Shown in pieces: positions 1 through 6,104 of a stretch of DNA of 25,563 nucleotides. The notes below the pieces were generated by a model. The model was not told the DNA's origin. It did not search any database and saw only the letters and a list, made by a program, of their open reading frames with translations. Source of the DNA: a virus; the IMG/VR virus record IMGVR_UViG_3300037353_000020, positions 1-25,563 of that record; one strand, given 5' to 3'. Positions within the stretch are counted from its first letter, which is position 1. Each line of letters opens with the position of its first letter. Position numbers and translations under genes: made by a program.

Positions 1-147
1 CTTTGCCGCCGCCCGCTCGAGGCGCAGCCGCATCGTCGAGACGACGTGGCCGCCCTCGAGAAACTTTCGCGCGGTGCGGAGGTCGCAGATCGCCTCGGAC
101 GCAAGCGCGTACGCGACGATCCGCTGTTGATGTTCGGTGCTTGCCAT
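1..147 (-). CDS. Small helix-turn-helix DNA-binding protein, 3' end cut off by window edge
   Basis: Reading leftward from an ATG at 145-147 gives 49 codons that stay open to the window edge, so only the N-terminal part is visible. The segment from about residue 12 to 32 (ALASEAICDLRTARKFLEG) has the form of a helix-turn-helix: a first helix, a short turn at C21-D22, and a recognition helix R24-T25-x-R27-K28. The remaining residues are Arg-rich (RLRLERAAAK). Small phage and bacterial regulators of the Xre/LacI-like kind use this arrangement to bind palindromic operators, and a perfect 24-bp palindrome lies 15 bp upstream of this start. I infer an autoregulated repressor or Cro-like protein. 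The rightward reading frame over the same bases looks like a shadow. The gene lies downstream of the ATPase gene on the same strand. Confidence 0.6.
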   Translation of the reverse strand, partial: MASTEHQQRIVAYALASEAICDLRTARKFLEGGHVVSTMRLRLERAAAK

Positions 148-161
148 CGCCCGACGCAACC

Positions 162-185
162 TGACATCCGTGCGCACGGATGTCA
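162..185. promoter_or_regulatory. Perfect 24-bp palindrome, probable operator of the HTH gene
   Basis: TGACATCCGTGC at 162-173 is followed directly by its exact reverse complement at 174-185, with no mismatch and no spacer. It lies 15 bp upstream of the leftward ATG at 147. On the minus strand its outer edge reads TTGACA (186-181), a good -35-like hexamer, so a protein bound here would compete with RNA polymerase. No convincing -10 was found at normal spacing. Palindromes of this size are typical targets of dimeric HTH regulators. Binding by the adjacent gene product is inference. Confidence 0.6.
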
Positions 186-220
186 ACCTTTCTTTGCGAG
201 GTTTCCGTCCCGGTCCGGGG

Positions 221-252
221 TGTACGCGCGCGCACGCGCGCACGCGCGTATA
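221..252. other. 32-bp alternating pyrimidine-purine tract (Z-DNA or cruciform prone)
   Basis: Every step from 221 to 252 alternates pyrimidine and purine, mostly CG with CA/TA/TG interruptions. The ends TACGCGCG (223-230) and CGCGCGTA (243-250) are self-complementary. The tract is centred almost exactly between the inverted 12-mers at 200-211 and 263-274. Such tracts can adopt left-handed or cruciform structure under negative supercoiling; whether this one does cannot be seen here. Confidence 0.6.
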
Positions 253-338
253 GATTTACCCCGGGACGGAAACCTCCTACCCCACCCAAGACCACGTAAT
301 CGCTGTCTTTTGTTGCGGTAGGTTTCCGTCCCGAAAGG

Positions 339-362
339 GGTTTCCGTCCCGGGACGGAAACC
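339..362. repeat. Perfect 24-bp palindrome made of two fused 12-mers
   Basis: GGTTTCCGTCCC (339-350) is immediately followed by its reverse complement (351-362). It begins 2 bp beyond the stop codon of the leftward ATPase gene. It is unrelated in sequence to the other 24-bp palindrome at 162-185, so two different binding proteins (or one binding protein plus an RNA hairpin) are likely. Confidence 0.75.
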
Positions 363-364
363 TC

Positions 365-1546
365 TCAGAGAGCGCCGTAAATCGTGCGCGGCCGGCCGCC
401 CGTTTTGCCCGCCGCTTCGACGGTCGCCGTGATGGCGTCCCCGGCATTCATTACGGCGAGCTCCGCGACCGTACGTCGACGGTGCATGCGGATCCCGAGC
501 TGCTCGACCGTCAGCCCCGGATGCTCGCGCAACGTCGCGATGGCCAGCGCAACGTTATCCCGATCTTCCTGAGCGAGCTTCGCCGTCGCGAGTGCCCGGC
601 GACGATCGAGGAGCTTGTCGATTGCCGTGACGTGCGTCTTCAGACCCCACTTGACGTCGCCCTCGCCGTGAACGTCGAGGATCGAGAAGACAAGCGGCGC
701 GACGGTCTCGCCGTTCGTTCGCGCCTTCGCGTTGACGAATTCCTTCTCGTCCTCGCCGTCCTCGCCATTGAGGATCCATACGCAGTCGAGCGCCTCGAAG
801 ATCGCCGAGCTACCGCGAAGCTTCTCGTGCAGTCGCCCGGCGTCCTCCTTCCCTCGCTTGCGCACGTGATGGATCAGCAGCGCGCGACACGACGTTTCCT
901 CGGAGAGCGACGTCAGGAAATCGATCGCGTCACGGAATCCCGATTTGTTCTCGTCGAGTCCGGCCGCCGCTACACGCAGCGAGTCGATCAGCAGCAGATC
1001 TCGCCCCTGCATGATCGCGAACCACTTCGCGCGATCGTCCGGGTGCAGGCGGAGCGCGGGCAGACATGACACCGCGAGCCGTCCCGTGGCTTGAAGCGCA
1101 ACGAGGTCGATCCCTCTCGCCCGCGCCAGTCTTCGATACCGACGTCGCGTCAGGCGTGTTCCCTGCTCGAGGTCGACGTGCATCACCCTCCGCGGCATGG
1201 CACGGAGGCTCCCGAACACGGCCGTTCCTGACGCGAGCGCGAGAAGGAGATCTTGACAGAGCACCGACTTTCCCGAGAAACCGGAGCCGGCGATCATGTG
1301 CGGCGCGCCGCCGCCGTCCGTCAGAGCGAGCCGTTTGACGAGGTACGAGAGCGGGCCGTCCTCTTCGAGCATATCCACGAGCGCTGCACCCCCCGGCGGG
1401 GCGACGATCGCCTTCGGCGACCTCGACAGCCGCTTTGGCTTCGGGAGCGGCTCCGGCTCGACTGCGGCCATCTTCGCGTCGACGGCCGTCTTGGCGGCGG
1501 CCATGATCTCGTTCAGCCCTGTGGGCACTCGCCTCGGCGCGCTCAT
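365..1546 (-). CDS. RepA/DnaB-like RecA-fold ATPase (AAA_25 type), probable replicative helicase
   Basis: The product (393 aa from the ATG at 1546) has a RecA-like ATPase core: a Walker A GSGFSGKS at residues 87-94, an acidic strand VDLEQG with the probable catalytic glutamate near 127, a Walker B LLLIDSL at 184-190, and an LLIHHVRK sensor-type strand at about 223-230. The N-terminal 50 residues are Lys/Pro-rich and probably unstructured. The C-terminal part (about 325-393) resembles a winged helix, with LTVEQLGIRMHRRRTV as the likely HTH. This layout is that of plasmid/phage RepA-like hexameric helicases that act at a replication origin. The frame is open 48 codons further upstream, but those codons overlap the zinc-ribbon gene in another frame, so the start overlapping that gene's stop (ATGA at 1543-1546) is preferred. 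The repeat cluster just downstream could be its origin. A DNA-repair RecA-fold ATPase is a less likely alternative. Confidence 0.82.
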   Translation of the reverse strand: MSAPRRVPTGLNEIMAAAKTAVDAKMAAVEPEPLPKPKRLSRSPKAIVAPPGGAALVDMLEEDGPLSYLVKRLALTDGGGAPHMIAGSGFSGKSVLCQDLLLALASGTAVFGSLRAMPRRVMHVDLEQGTRLTRRRYRRLARARGIDLVALQATGRLAVSCLPALRLHPDDRAKWFAIMQGRDLLLIDSLRVAAAGLDENKSGFRDAIDFLTSLSEETSCRALLIHHVRKRGKEDAGRLHEKLRGSSAIFEALDCVWILNGEDGEDEKEFVNAKARTNGETVAPLVFSILDVHGEGDVKWGLKTHVTAIDKLLDRRRALATAKLAQEDRDNVALAIATLREHPGLTVEQLGIRMHRRRTVAELAVMNAGDAITATVEAAGKTGGRPRTIYGAL

Positions 1547-1761
1547 CGGGGCACCGCCACGACGATATGATGGCCGTACGTCGCGACGTTGCTGCACCAG
1601 ACCTGGATCTTGCCGCCCGGCTGCACGGTGCTGTTGCCCGTGCACCTCGCGGTGCCCGTGTCGGCCGGGCACCCTCCGCACTTGGGGCATCGCTCTCTTT
1701 GGGAATGGGTGAACTCTCGCCCCCCCGTGACGGGTGAGGGGAACGCGAACGCATTGGCCAT
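1543..1761 (-). CDS. Small zinc-ribbon-like protein
   Basis: The 72-aa product has cysteines at 25, 28, 31, 40 and 56 (CPKCGGC, then ARC and VWC), consistent with a zinc ribbon. The ATG at 1761 has GGAG six bases upstream, and the stop overlaps the ATPase start by 4 bp, so the pair is translationally coupled and may share a replication role (for example a primase-like or loader zinc finger); that role is only inferred. The frame stays open upstream, with a possible ATG at 1887 (114 aa) and GTG at 1950 (135 aa); the stretch before 1761 reads plausibly as protein but lacks a convincing ribosome binding site. Confidence 0.6.
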   Translation of the reverse strand: MANAFAFPSPVTGGREFTHSQRERCPKCGGCPADTGTARCTGNSTVQPGGKIQVWCSNVATYGHHIVVAVPR

Positions 1762-2054
1762 GGGTGACTCCGGATCGTTGAGGGTTGCCCGCGTGACGGC
1801 GGGGCTGGCGTCTGGTGGACGAACGAGGCGATCTCGGAGGTCGTCACACCCAACCTCGTACGCCCGCCAGGCGCCAGCGCGATCCATCAAGCAGAGCCGT
1901 GGCCATGCCGTCAAGTTCGCTCCGTTGACCTGAGCGCAATTCGGGATCACTGTAGCCGTGCGACCTCGTAGCGGGCGGAGTGTAGGGCCTGGTTCCCCCC
2001 ACTCCGCACTCCGCCCACTTCGAGGCCGCAGAGGCCGCAGAGAGAACGGGAGCC
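1762..2054. promoter_or_regulatory. Divergent intergenic region with inverted and direct repeats
   Basis: This gap separates the leftward replication pair from the rightward operon and must hold start signals for both. GGGCGGAGTG at 1973-1982 is matched by its exact reverse complement CACTCCGCCC at 2007-2016, and a second partial copy CACTCCGC lies at 2000-2007. A 9-bp unit GAGGCCGCA is repeated in tandem at 2022-2039. TTGACC at 1924-1929 is a -35-like hexamer for rightward transcription, but no clear -10 follows. Part of the region (to about 1950) could instead encode an N-terminal extension of the zinc-ribbon protein. Confidence 0.4.
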
Positions 2055-2282
2055 ATGAGCGACGACGACACGAAGATCCCCATGGGAGTTGTCTTGAAGC
2101 TGTACGCCTATCGCGATGCACGACGAGAGGCGCGGGCGACGTTCCTTGCGTGCGCGGAAGCGAGCCGCGTCGGGGATCGCAAGAAGGCGCTGTCGCTCGA
2201 GAAGCAGCGCGACGCGAAGAGCCTGGCGATCGGGCGCGCGCGCGTCGACCTCGACGAAGCGATCGGGGCTTGGACGCCATGA
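2055..2282 (+). CDS. Small hypothetical protein, charged and helical
   Basis: The 75-aa product is Ala/Arg/Asp/Lys-rich and probably mostly alpha-helical (heptad-like spacing from about residue 18 to 70). I recognise no family. The start is supported by GGGAG five bases upstream (gggagccATG). The stop overlaps the next ATG (ATGA at 2279-2282). It is the first gene of the long rightward operon, in an early/recombination-type position ahead of a zinc-finger protein and a resolvase. Confidence 0.65.
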   Translation: MSDDDTKIPMGVVLKLYAYRDARREARATFLACAEASRVGDRKKALSLEKQRDAKSLAIGRARVDLDEAIGAWTP

Positions 2283-2452
2283 ACCGAGGCGTTGCGGCGG
2301 CGGAGCGAGCGGCGAAGACTCCGATCGGTCGCTGCGGTCGCTGCGGGAAGCTTCGCCCGATCCATCGCGTCGAGATCAAGGGCGAGCTCGGAGGGCCGCG
2401 GCACCGCAAATACTGCGCGCTATGCCTTGGCTGGCATGAGACGAAGCGATGA
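2279..2452 (+). CDS. 57-aa zinc-finger protein
   Basis: The product has two CxxC knuckles, CGRC near residues 19-22 and CALC near residues 47-50, separated by a basic linker, which is a classic four-cysteine zinc ribbon. It begins at an ATG overlapping the previous stop by 4 bp and ends overlapping the next ATG by 4 bp, so it is coupled on both sides. A nucleic-acid-binding accessory role next to the RusA-family nuclease is likely but unproven. Longer in-frame versions starting upstream would overlap the previous gene completely and were rejected. Confidence 0.68.
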   Translation: MNRGVAAAERAAKTPIGRCGRCGKLRPIHRVEIKGELGGPRHRKYCALCLGWHETKR

Positions 2453-2910
2453 GCGGCGATCCCGTTCTACGCTTCATCGTGCCAGGCCCCCCCGTCCCCT
2501 GCGGAAGACCTCGCGTGGTCAACGGGCACGCGTTCACTCCACCGAAGACGGAGGCCTATGAGCAGGCGGCCGGGCTCTGCATCATGCAGGCGATGACGCG
2601 GTGCCGCTGGACACTGGGAACGCGCGGCCCCTTCCGTGTCGAGCTCGACGTCTATCGTGCCGCCGAGCGTGGCGACGTCGACAATTACGCGAAGTCGATT
2701 CTCGATGCGGCCACACGTGCTCGAGCATGGTCGGACGATGCGAGGGTGACGGAGCTCGAGGTAAGGCTGTTCGTGGATCGCGTGAAGCCGCGCGTTGAGG
2801 GGCGGATCCGCGTGGAGGTGGTGCCGGCGGAGGGTATCCGGTCGGGCCACGCAATCGCACTGGACTCGGGGGTCGAGGACTACTCGGCAGGCTGGAGACC
2901 CGATCGATGA
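2449..2910 (+). CDS. rusA: RusA-family crossover-junction (Holliday junction) endonuclease
   Basis: The 153-aa product begins with the typical RusA opening (FIVPGPPVPCGRPR, residues 9-22) and carries the signature GDVDNYAKSILDA at 75-87, followed by SDDARV at 95-100. The acidic residues D76, D78 and D96/D97 match the metal-binding aspartates of RusA, and K82 matches the conserved lysine. RusA proteins cut four-way DNA junctions as dimers; in phages they resolve recombination intermediates or branched DNA before packaging. E. coli RusA is about 120 aa, so this one has a C-terminal extension of about 30 residues with no recognisable motif. Start and stop both overlap neighbours by 4 bp. Confidence 0.9.
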   Translation: MSGDPVLRFIVPGPPVPCGRPRVVNGHAFTPPKTEAYEQAAGLCIMQAMTRCRWTLGTRGPFRVELDVYRAAERGDVDNYAKSILDAATRARAWSDDARVTELEVRLFVDRVKPRVEGRIRVEVVPAEGIRSGHAIALDSGVEDYSAGWRPDR

Positions 2911-3140
2911 TCTTCCGTTGTCCGACGTGCGGTCACCACACCCTCGACCGCGATCCGGGCGACATTGATTTCGGCGACGTCGCTGCGGCGATCGATCGTT
3001 GCATCGAGCTTAGCCGTGAGGGCCTCTCCGCCCGCGAGATTTCCGCAAGGCTCGGGTGGCCAATCGACACCGTCCTGTATGCAATCGCCCTCGACGGAGT
3101 GGAAGTGGTGGGGGAGATACACCGGGGACGGACATCTTGA
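2907..3140 (+). CDS. Small HTH protein, candidate small terminase subunit
   Basis: The 77-aa product starts with a half zinc-knuckle (CPTCGHH, residues 5-11) and then has a helix-turn-helix at about 36-60 (EGLSAREISARLGWPIDTVLYAI). It sits directly before the large terminase and its stop TGA overlaps the terminase TTG start. Small terminase subunits are HTH proteins that recognise packaging sites and are usually encoded here, so that role is a reasonable guess; at 77 aa it would be short for one. A simple transcription regulator is the alternative. Confidence 0.6.
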   Translation: MIFRCPTCGHHTLDRDPGDIDFGDVAAAIDRCIELSREGLSAREISARLGWPIDTVLYAIALDGVEVVGEIHRGRTS

Positions 3141-4621
3141 GCGACCCGGCCGAGCCCGCACCCGTGCCCGTCGATCCGCTCGAGCGCTTCAGGCACGAGG
3201 GCGATTCGGGCCCCGGCGTCCTCGCGCACCTGGACGCGCTGGAGCGCGCACTTCAGTCGCGCGGCTTCCCGGCGATGTCGACATGGTGGCGAGAGTGCCT
3301 GACCGCGTTCTATTCCGGCCGGATCACGTGGCACCAGCTCGTCGTTCGCGTCGGACGTCGAGGCGGGAAAAGCTCGACGCTCTCCCGTATTGGCGTACTC
3401 GAGGCGCTCTTCGGCGATCACGTGAAGAGCGAAGGCGATCTCAACGTCGTCGCGATCGTGAGCGTGAGCCGTCCCGAAGCCATGCGCCGGCTCCGTCTGA
3501 TCCGAGCGATCCTTCGCGCGCTCGGGATCGAGCCGAAGTCGATCGAGCAGGGCGCGGGGCTCGAGCTCGAAGGGCGCGGCGTCGCGTTTATTGTGTTCGC
3601 TGCCTCGATTGCGGGCGTCTCCGGCTTCTCGTGCATCTGCGCGATCTGCGACGAGGTCTCGAAATGGAAGGATCTCGACACTGGCGTAAACCCGGCAACG
3701 GAGGTGCTCGCGTCGCTCCGTCCGACGCTCGCGGGCCAGGCGAACGCACGGATCTTCTTGTCGAGCTCGGCGACGGGCACGAAGGACGCGCACGCGATTG
3801 CCTTCGATCTCGGTGACACGGACTTTCAGATGGTGGCCGGCGCCGTCACTTGGGTTGCCCGGCCATCGCTCACCGAGGCGGAGTGTCGCGCGTTCGAGCC
3901 GGACGAAGAGGTGTTCTGGCGCGAGTATGGGTGCATCCCCTTCGATGGCTCGACTGCGGCAATCTTCACGACGCCGATCCTCAAGTCGATCGCGCGCCCG
4001 GGACCGCTCCTTCTGCCGCCCGCGCCCGGCACCGCATACTATGCCGCACAGGATCCGGCGAACCGCGGGGGCAACGGCTGGACGCTCGTGATCGCATTCC
4101 AGCACGTGATCGGCGACGGGCTCACCAAGGTCACAGTCGCCTATCACTGGCAGTGGCGCGCAAAGAAGGGCGTGCCGCTCGACAGCGACGCAACGCTAGG
4201 GGAGATTGCGAAGGTGCTCGAGCAGCATGGGATCCGCGAGCTGTGGAGCGACCAATGGAGCTTCGACGCGCTCGCCGCTCTCGCCCTCCGTCACGGGATC
4301 GAGCTTCGCCTCGACGCCGCGACGCAGGCGAGCAATGTCGAGGACTACGACGCGGTTCGGAGGCGCGCGATCGACAAGACGCTCGAGCTCCCCGACGATC
4401 CGGTGGTGCGCTCCGATCTGCTCGGCGTAAGCAAGTGGATCGGCAAGGGGGGCGCCTTCTCGATTGAGCTCGAGAAGAGCGGCGGCCGACATTGCGACTT
4501 TGCGCCGGCCGTCAAGCTTGCCGTCAAACGAGCCGCTGAGGGCGGCGTCGTGGCCCCATGGATCGGACCGGAGCCGGCGATTCCAGCAAGCGAAATGAGG
4601 GAGCTATGGGCGCCGATCTGA
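3137..4621 (+). CDS. terL: Terminase large subunit (packaging ATPase and nuclease)
   Basis: The 494-aa product has the TerL layout. The ATPase domain shows a Walker A VGRRGGKSS at 72-80 (with the extra arginines usual in TerL), a Walker B ICAICDEVSKW with D172-E173, and the coupling motif FLSSSATG at 207-214. The RNase H-like nuclease domain shows AAQDPANRG with D306, LWSDQWS with D372, and CDFAPAVKLA with D454, a suitable metal-binding triad. It cuts and pumps genomic DNA through the portal. The longest frame begins at 3056, but that part overlaps the HTH gene; the TTG at 3137, overlapping the upstream stop (TTGA) with GGGGA about 10 bases ahead, is the better start. Confidence 0.93.
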   Translation: MSDPAEPAPVPVDPLERFRHEGDSGPGVLAHLDALERALQSRGFPAMSTWWRECLTAFYSGRITWHQLVVRVGRRGGKSSTLSRIGVLEALFGDHVKSEGDLNVVAIVSVSRPEAMRRLRLIRAILRALGIEPKSIEQGAGLELEGRGVAFIVFAASIAGVSGFSCICAICDEVSKWKDLDTGVNPATEVLASLRPTLAGQANARIFLSSSATGTKDAHAIAFDLGDTDFQMVAGAVTWVARPSLTEAECRAFEPDEEVFWREYGCIPFDGSTAAIFTTPILKSIARPGPLLLPPAPGTAYYAAQDPANRGGNGWTLVIAFQHVIGDGLTKVTVAYHWQWRAKKGVPLDSDATLGEIAKVLEQHGIRELWSDQWSFDALAALALRHGIELRLDAATQASNVEDYDAVRRRAIDKTLELPDDPVVRSDLLGVSKWIGKGGAFSIELEKSGGRHCDFAPAVKLAVKRAAEGGVVAPWIGPEPAIPASEMRELWAPI

Positions 4622-5031
4622 TCGAGCGACGGCGCCGGGACGACATCCTTCTGCTTGAGAGCTGCTGGAAGCACTATCTCAAGTTGACGCAGACTCAACG
4701 CAATCGAATCTCGTTTCTTCTGGATGCGTTACGCCGCAGCCATTCCGGAGAGACATTGGCTTCGCCCATTAGAAAATATTTAAGCCGACTCTCCGTCCTC
4801 CTTGCGTCAGGCCTAGACCCGAGCGCGCTGCAGGCCGAGCGCGAAGCGATGAGGCGGGAGGCCGAACGCGCTCGATGGCAACGCGAGGCAGATGACCATC
4901 GGAGGCGCATGGCCGAATGGGATGCGGCGAGGCCCCCTGTTTCACGATGCTCGGGATGCGGGGCCGCGTCGCCCATGTGGCTGTGCAGACCATGCCGTGA
5001 TGAGCTTCTGGGCGACGACGAGTACGCCTGA
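4606..5031 (+). CDS. Hypothetical protein with coiled coil and C-terminal zinc ribbon
   Basis: The 141-aa product has a helical N-terminal half, a highly charged coiled-coil-like stretch at about 78-108 (rich in E, R, A), and a C-terminal four-cysteine motif CSGCG...LCRPC near 115-132. The ATG at 4606 is chosen because GGGAG lies just before it; an ATG 48 bp upstream lies deeper inside the terminase gene. It overlaps the end of terL by 16 bp. No family is recognised. Codons around 4740-4790 are less GC-rich than the surroundings, with an AT-rich patch (agaaaatatttaa), which may mark recent acquisition or an internal signal. Confidence 0.62.
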   Translation: MGADLIERRRRDDILLLESCWKHYLKLTQTQRNRISFLLDALRRSHSGETLASPIRKYLSRLSVLLASGLDPSALQAEREAMRREAERARWQREADDHRRRMAEWDAARPPVSRCSGCGAASPMWLCRPCRDELLGDDEYA

Positions 5032-5729
5032 TGCCCGCTGACCTGAACATCGGCCGATTTCTCGTCGTCGTCGGCCTGGCTGCGCCGAGCGTCGTCGCGA
5101 TCTTCGAGCGTCATCCCGTCAAGCTTCCGCGCGATCCCGACCCGCGCGAGATCCGGGCGCGCGATCGATGGGCGCTCCACCTGACGTGCCACTCGCTCCA
5201 AGAGATCCCGATCGACGACGTGATCGAGCGCGTGAAGCTGCGCGTCGCCCAGGGCGTACTCGAGCGTGACTCCACGGTCGCCGTGGACGCGACGCTCTCT
5301 GGCGCACTCGCGATTCGCCGTGCGCGCGTGCTCGGCGGTCTCGTGATTCGCGTGAGCGACATCATGCTCGCCGATCAGGGCGTGGACGTGGCGAGCGCGC
5401 GCATGATCGCACTAAAGGACGTGGCGGATGCCGCGCGCCATGCCGGCGAGCGCCTCCGCTATTCGGCGCTCATCCCTCGAACCGTGCGCGCCAAGCTCAC
5501 CGCCGACGCGAGAGAGGGCACGTTTTCGCCCCAAACGCGCGTGCTCGCGATCGGTCTCTGGCATGCGCAGCGGTACGGAGCGAATGAGTTCGTCTCGCGC
5601 CGTCCGTCGCCGGAGCTCGCTTCGCAGCAGTGGATCCGAGAGTGCGTCGAGCGTGACGAGGACGCCCGGGATGAGAAGCGGCGCGAGGATCGTGAGTTGC
5701 AAGCCCTATTTGGCGATGGTACCTCTTGA
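5031..5729 (+). CDS. Hypothetical protein, 232 aa, between terminase and portal genes
   Basis: The ATG shares one base with the previous stop (TGATG), so translation is coupled. The N-terminal 25 residues are hydrophobic (FLVVVGLAAPSVVAIF) but contain no clear signal peptide; the middle is a helical charged protein with several D/E-R pairs, and the C-terminal 35 residues are very acidic/basic (RDEDARDEKRREDRE). I recognise no domain. Its place suggests a packaging- or head-related accessory protein; a small terminase or a DNA-binding role is possible but nothing in the sequence proves it. Confidence 0.65.
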   Translation: MPADLNIGRFLVVVGLAAPSVVAIFERHPVKLPRDPDPREIRARDRWALHLTCHSLQEIPIDDVIERVKLRVAQGVLERDSTVAVDATLSGALAIRRARVLGGLVIRVSDIMLADQGVDVASARMIALKDVADAARHAGERLRYSALIPRTVRAKLTADAREGTFSPQTRVLAIGLWHAQRYGANEFVSRRPSPELASQQWIRECVERDEDARDEKRREDRELQALFGDGTS

Positions 5730-5732
5730 CAC

Positions 5733-6104
5733 GTGAGCCAAGAGGAAGCGGCGACGGTGGGGACGAGCACTGCACCCGAGCCCGTCAACTTCGGCATTCG
5801 CCCCGGCGTCCCCTCTGACCATGCCTTCGTCGTCGACACCTGGGCGCACGGCATCTCCCCGGCCGCGCGCGCCCTCCTCTGTCTCGGCTTCGGCGGACGC
5901 GAGGACGGCGGCGAAGATTCGCTCTTCGCGGTCATCAAACGCGGGGCCTATCGCGCGCTCTTGAGGGCCGATCTCCGGATTGCCCATCTCGCCGGAGAGG
6001 TCGACGCGATCCTCGGATGGTCGATCCGCAACGGCGCGGGCGGGCGATTCGTGTACGTGAGGCACGGGGTGCGTTCCCAGGGGATCGAAAGGGCGCTGTC
6101 GTGA
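5733..6104 (+). CDS. Shortened GNAT acetyltransferase-like phage protein
   Basis: The 123-aa product begins at a GTG (no other good start nearby, weak ribosome binding site). It carries N-terminal IRPGVPSDHAFVVDTW (about 22-37), the usual opening of GNAT-fold proteins, a strand pair ending in EVDAILGWSIRN, and VYVRHGVRSQGIERAL at about 107-122. The last segment matches the GNAT motif A strand and acetyl-CoA pyrophosphate loop (R-x-x-G-I). The protein stops right after that loop, so the C-terminal half of a normal fold (about 140-160 aa) is missing and activity is doubtful. Its stop overlaps the next GTG start. Similar GNAT-like proteins occur near phage head genes, with unknown purpose. Confidence 0.6.
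   Translation: MSQEEAATVGTSTAPEPVNFGIRPGVPSDHAFVVDTWAHGISPAARALLCLGFGGREDGGEDSLFAVIKRGAYRALLRADLRIAHLAGEVDAILGWSIRNGAGGRFVYVRHGVRSQGIERALS

Larger units (their letters stand above)
200..362. repeat. Cluster of five GGTTTCCGTCCC repeats (iteron- or operator-like)
   Basis: The 12-mer GGTTTCCGTCCC occurs in direct orientation at 200-211, 321-332 and 339-350, and inverted (GGGACGGAAACC) at 263-274 and 351-362. All five copies are exact. Copies at 321 and 339 are 18 bp apart, and the last two abut to make a perfect palindrome. Copies at 200 and 263 face each other across the alternating CG tract. The block fills the non-coding gap between the two leftward genes (148-364) and lies directly after the stop of the replication-type ATPase. 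This fits iterons of a replication origin or multiple operators; no T-run follows the palindrome, so an intrinsic terminator is less likely. Confidence 0.75.

Noticed and set aside
46-321. Rightward 91-codon frame at the left end
   Set aside because: It crosses the palindrome, the alternating CG tract and repeats, and its product is Arg/Pro/His-rich; the leftward HTH reading is clearly better.
339-362. Palindrome as a Rho-independent terminator
   Set aside because: The stem has no loop bases and no T-run follows on either strand, so protein binding or another role is more likely.
200-362. CRISPR array
   Set aside because: The repeats are only 12 bp, in mixed orientation and with uneven spacing; no cas genes are present.
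930-1853. Leftward 307-codon frame overlapping the helicase and zinc-ribbon genes
   Set aside because: Arg/Ser/Ala-rich shadow in an alternative frame to the ATPase gene, which has intact Walker motifs.
2933-4147. Leftward 404-codon open frame opposite the terminase
   Set aside because: It is a mirror of the terL coding pattern, lacks motifs and a ribosome site, and terL carries all the catalytic motifs.
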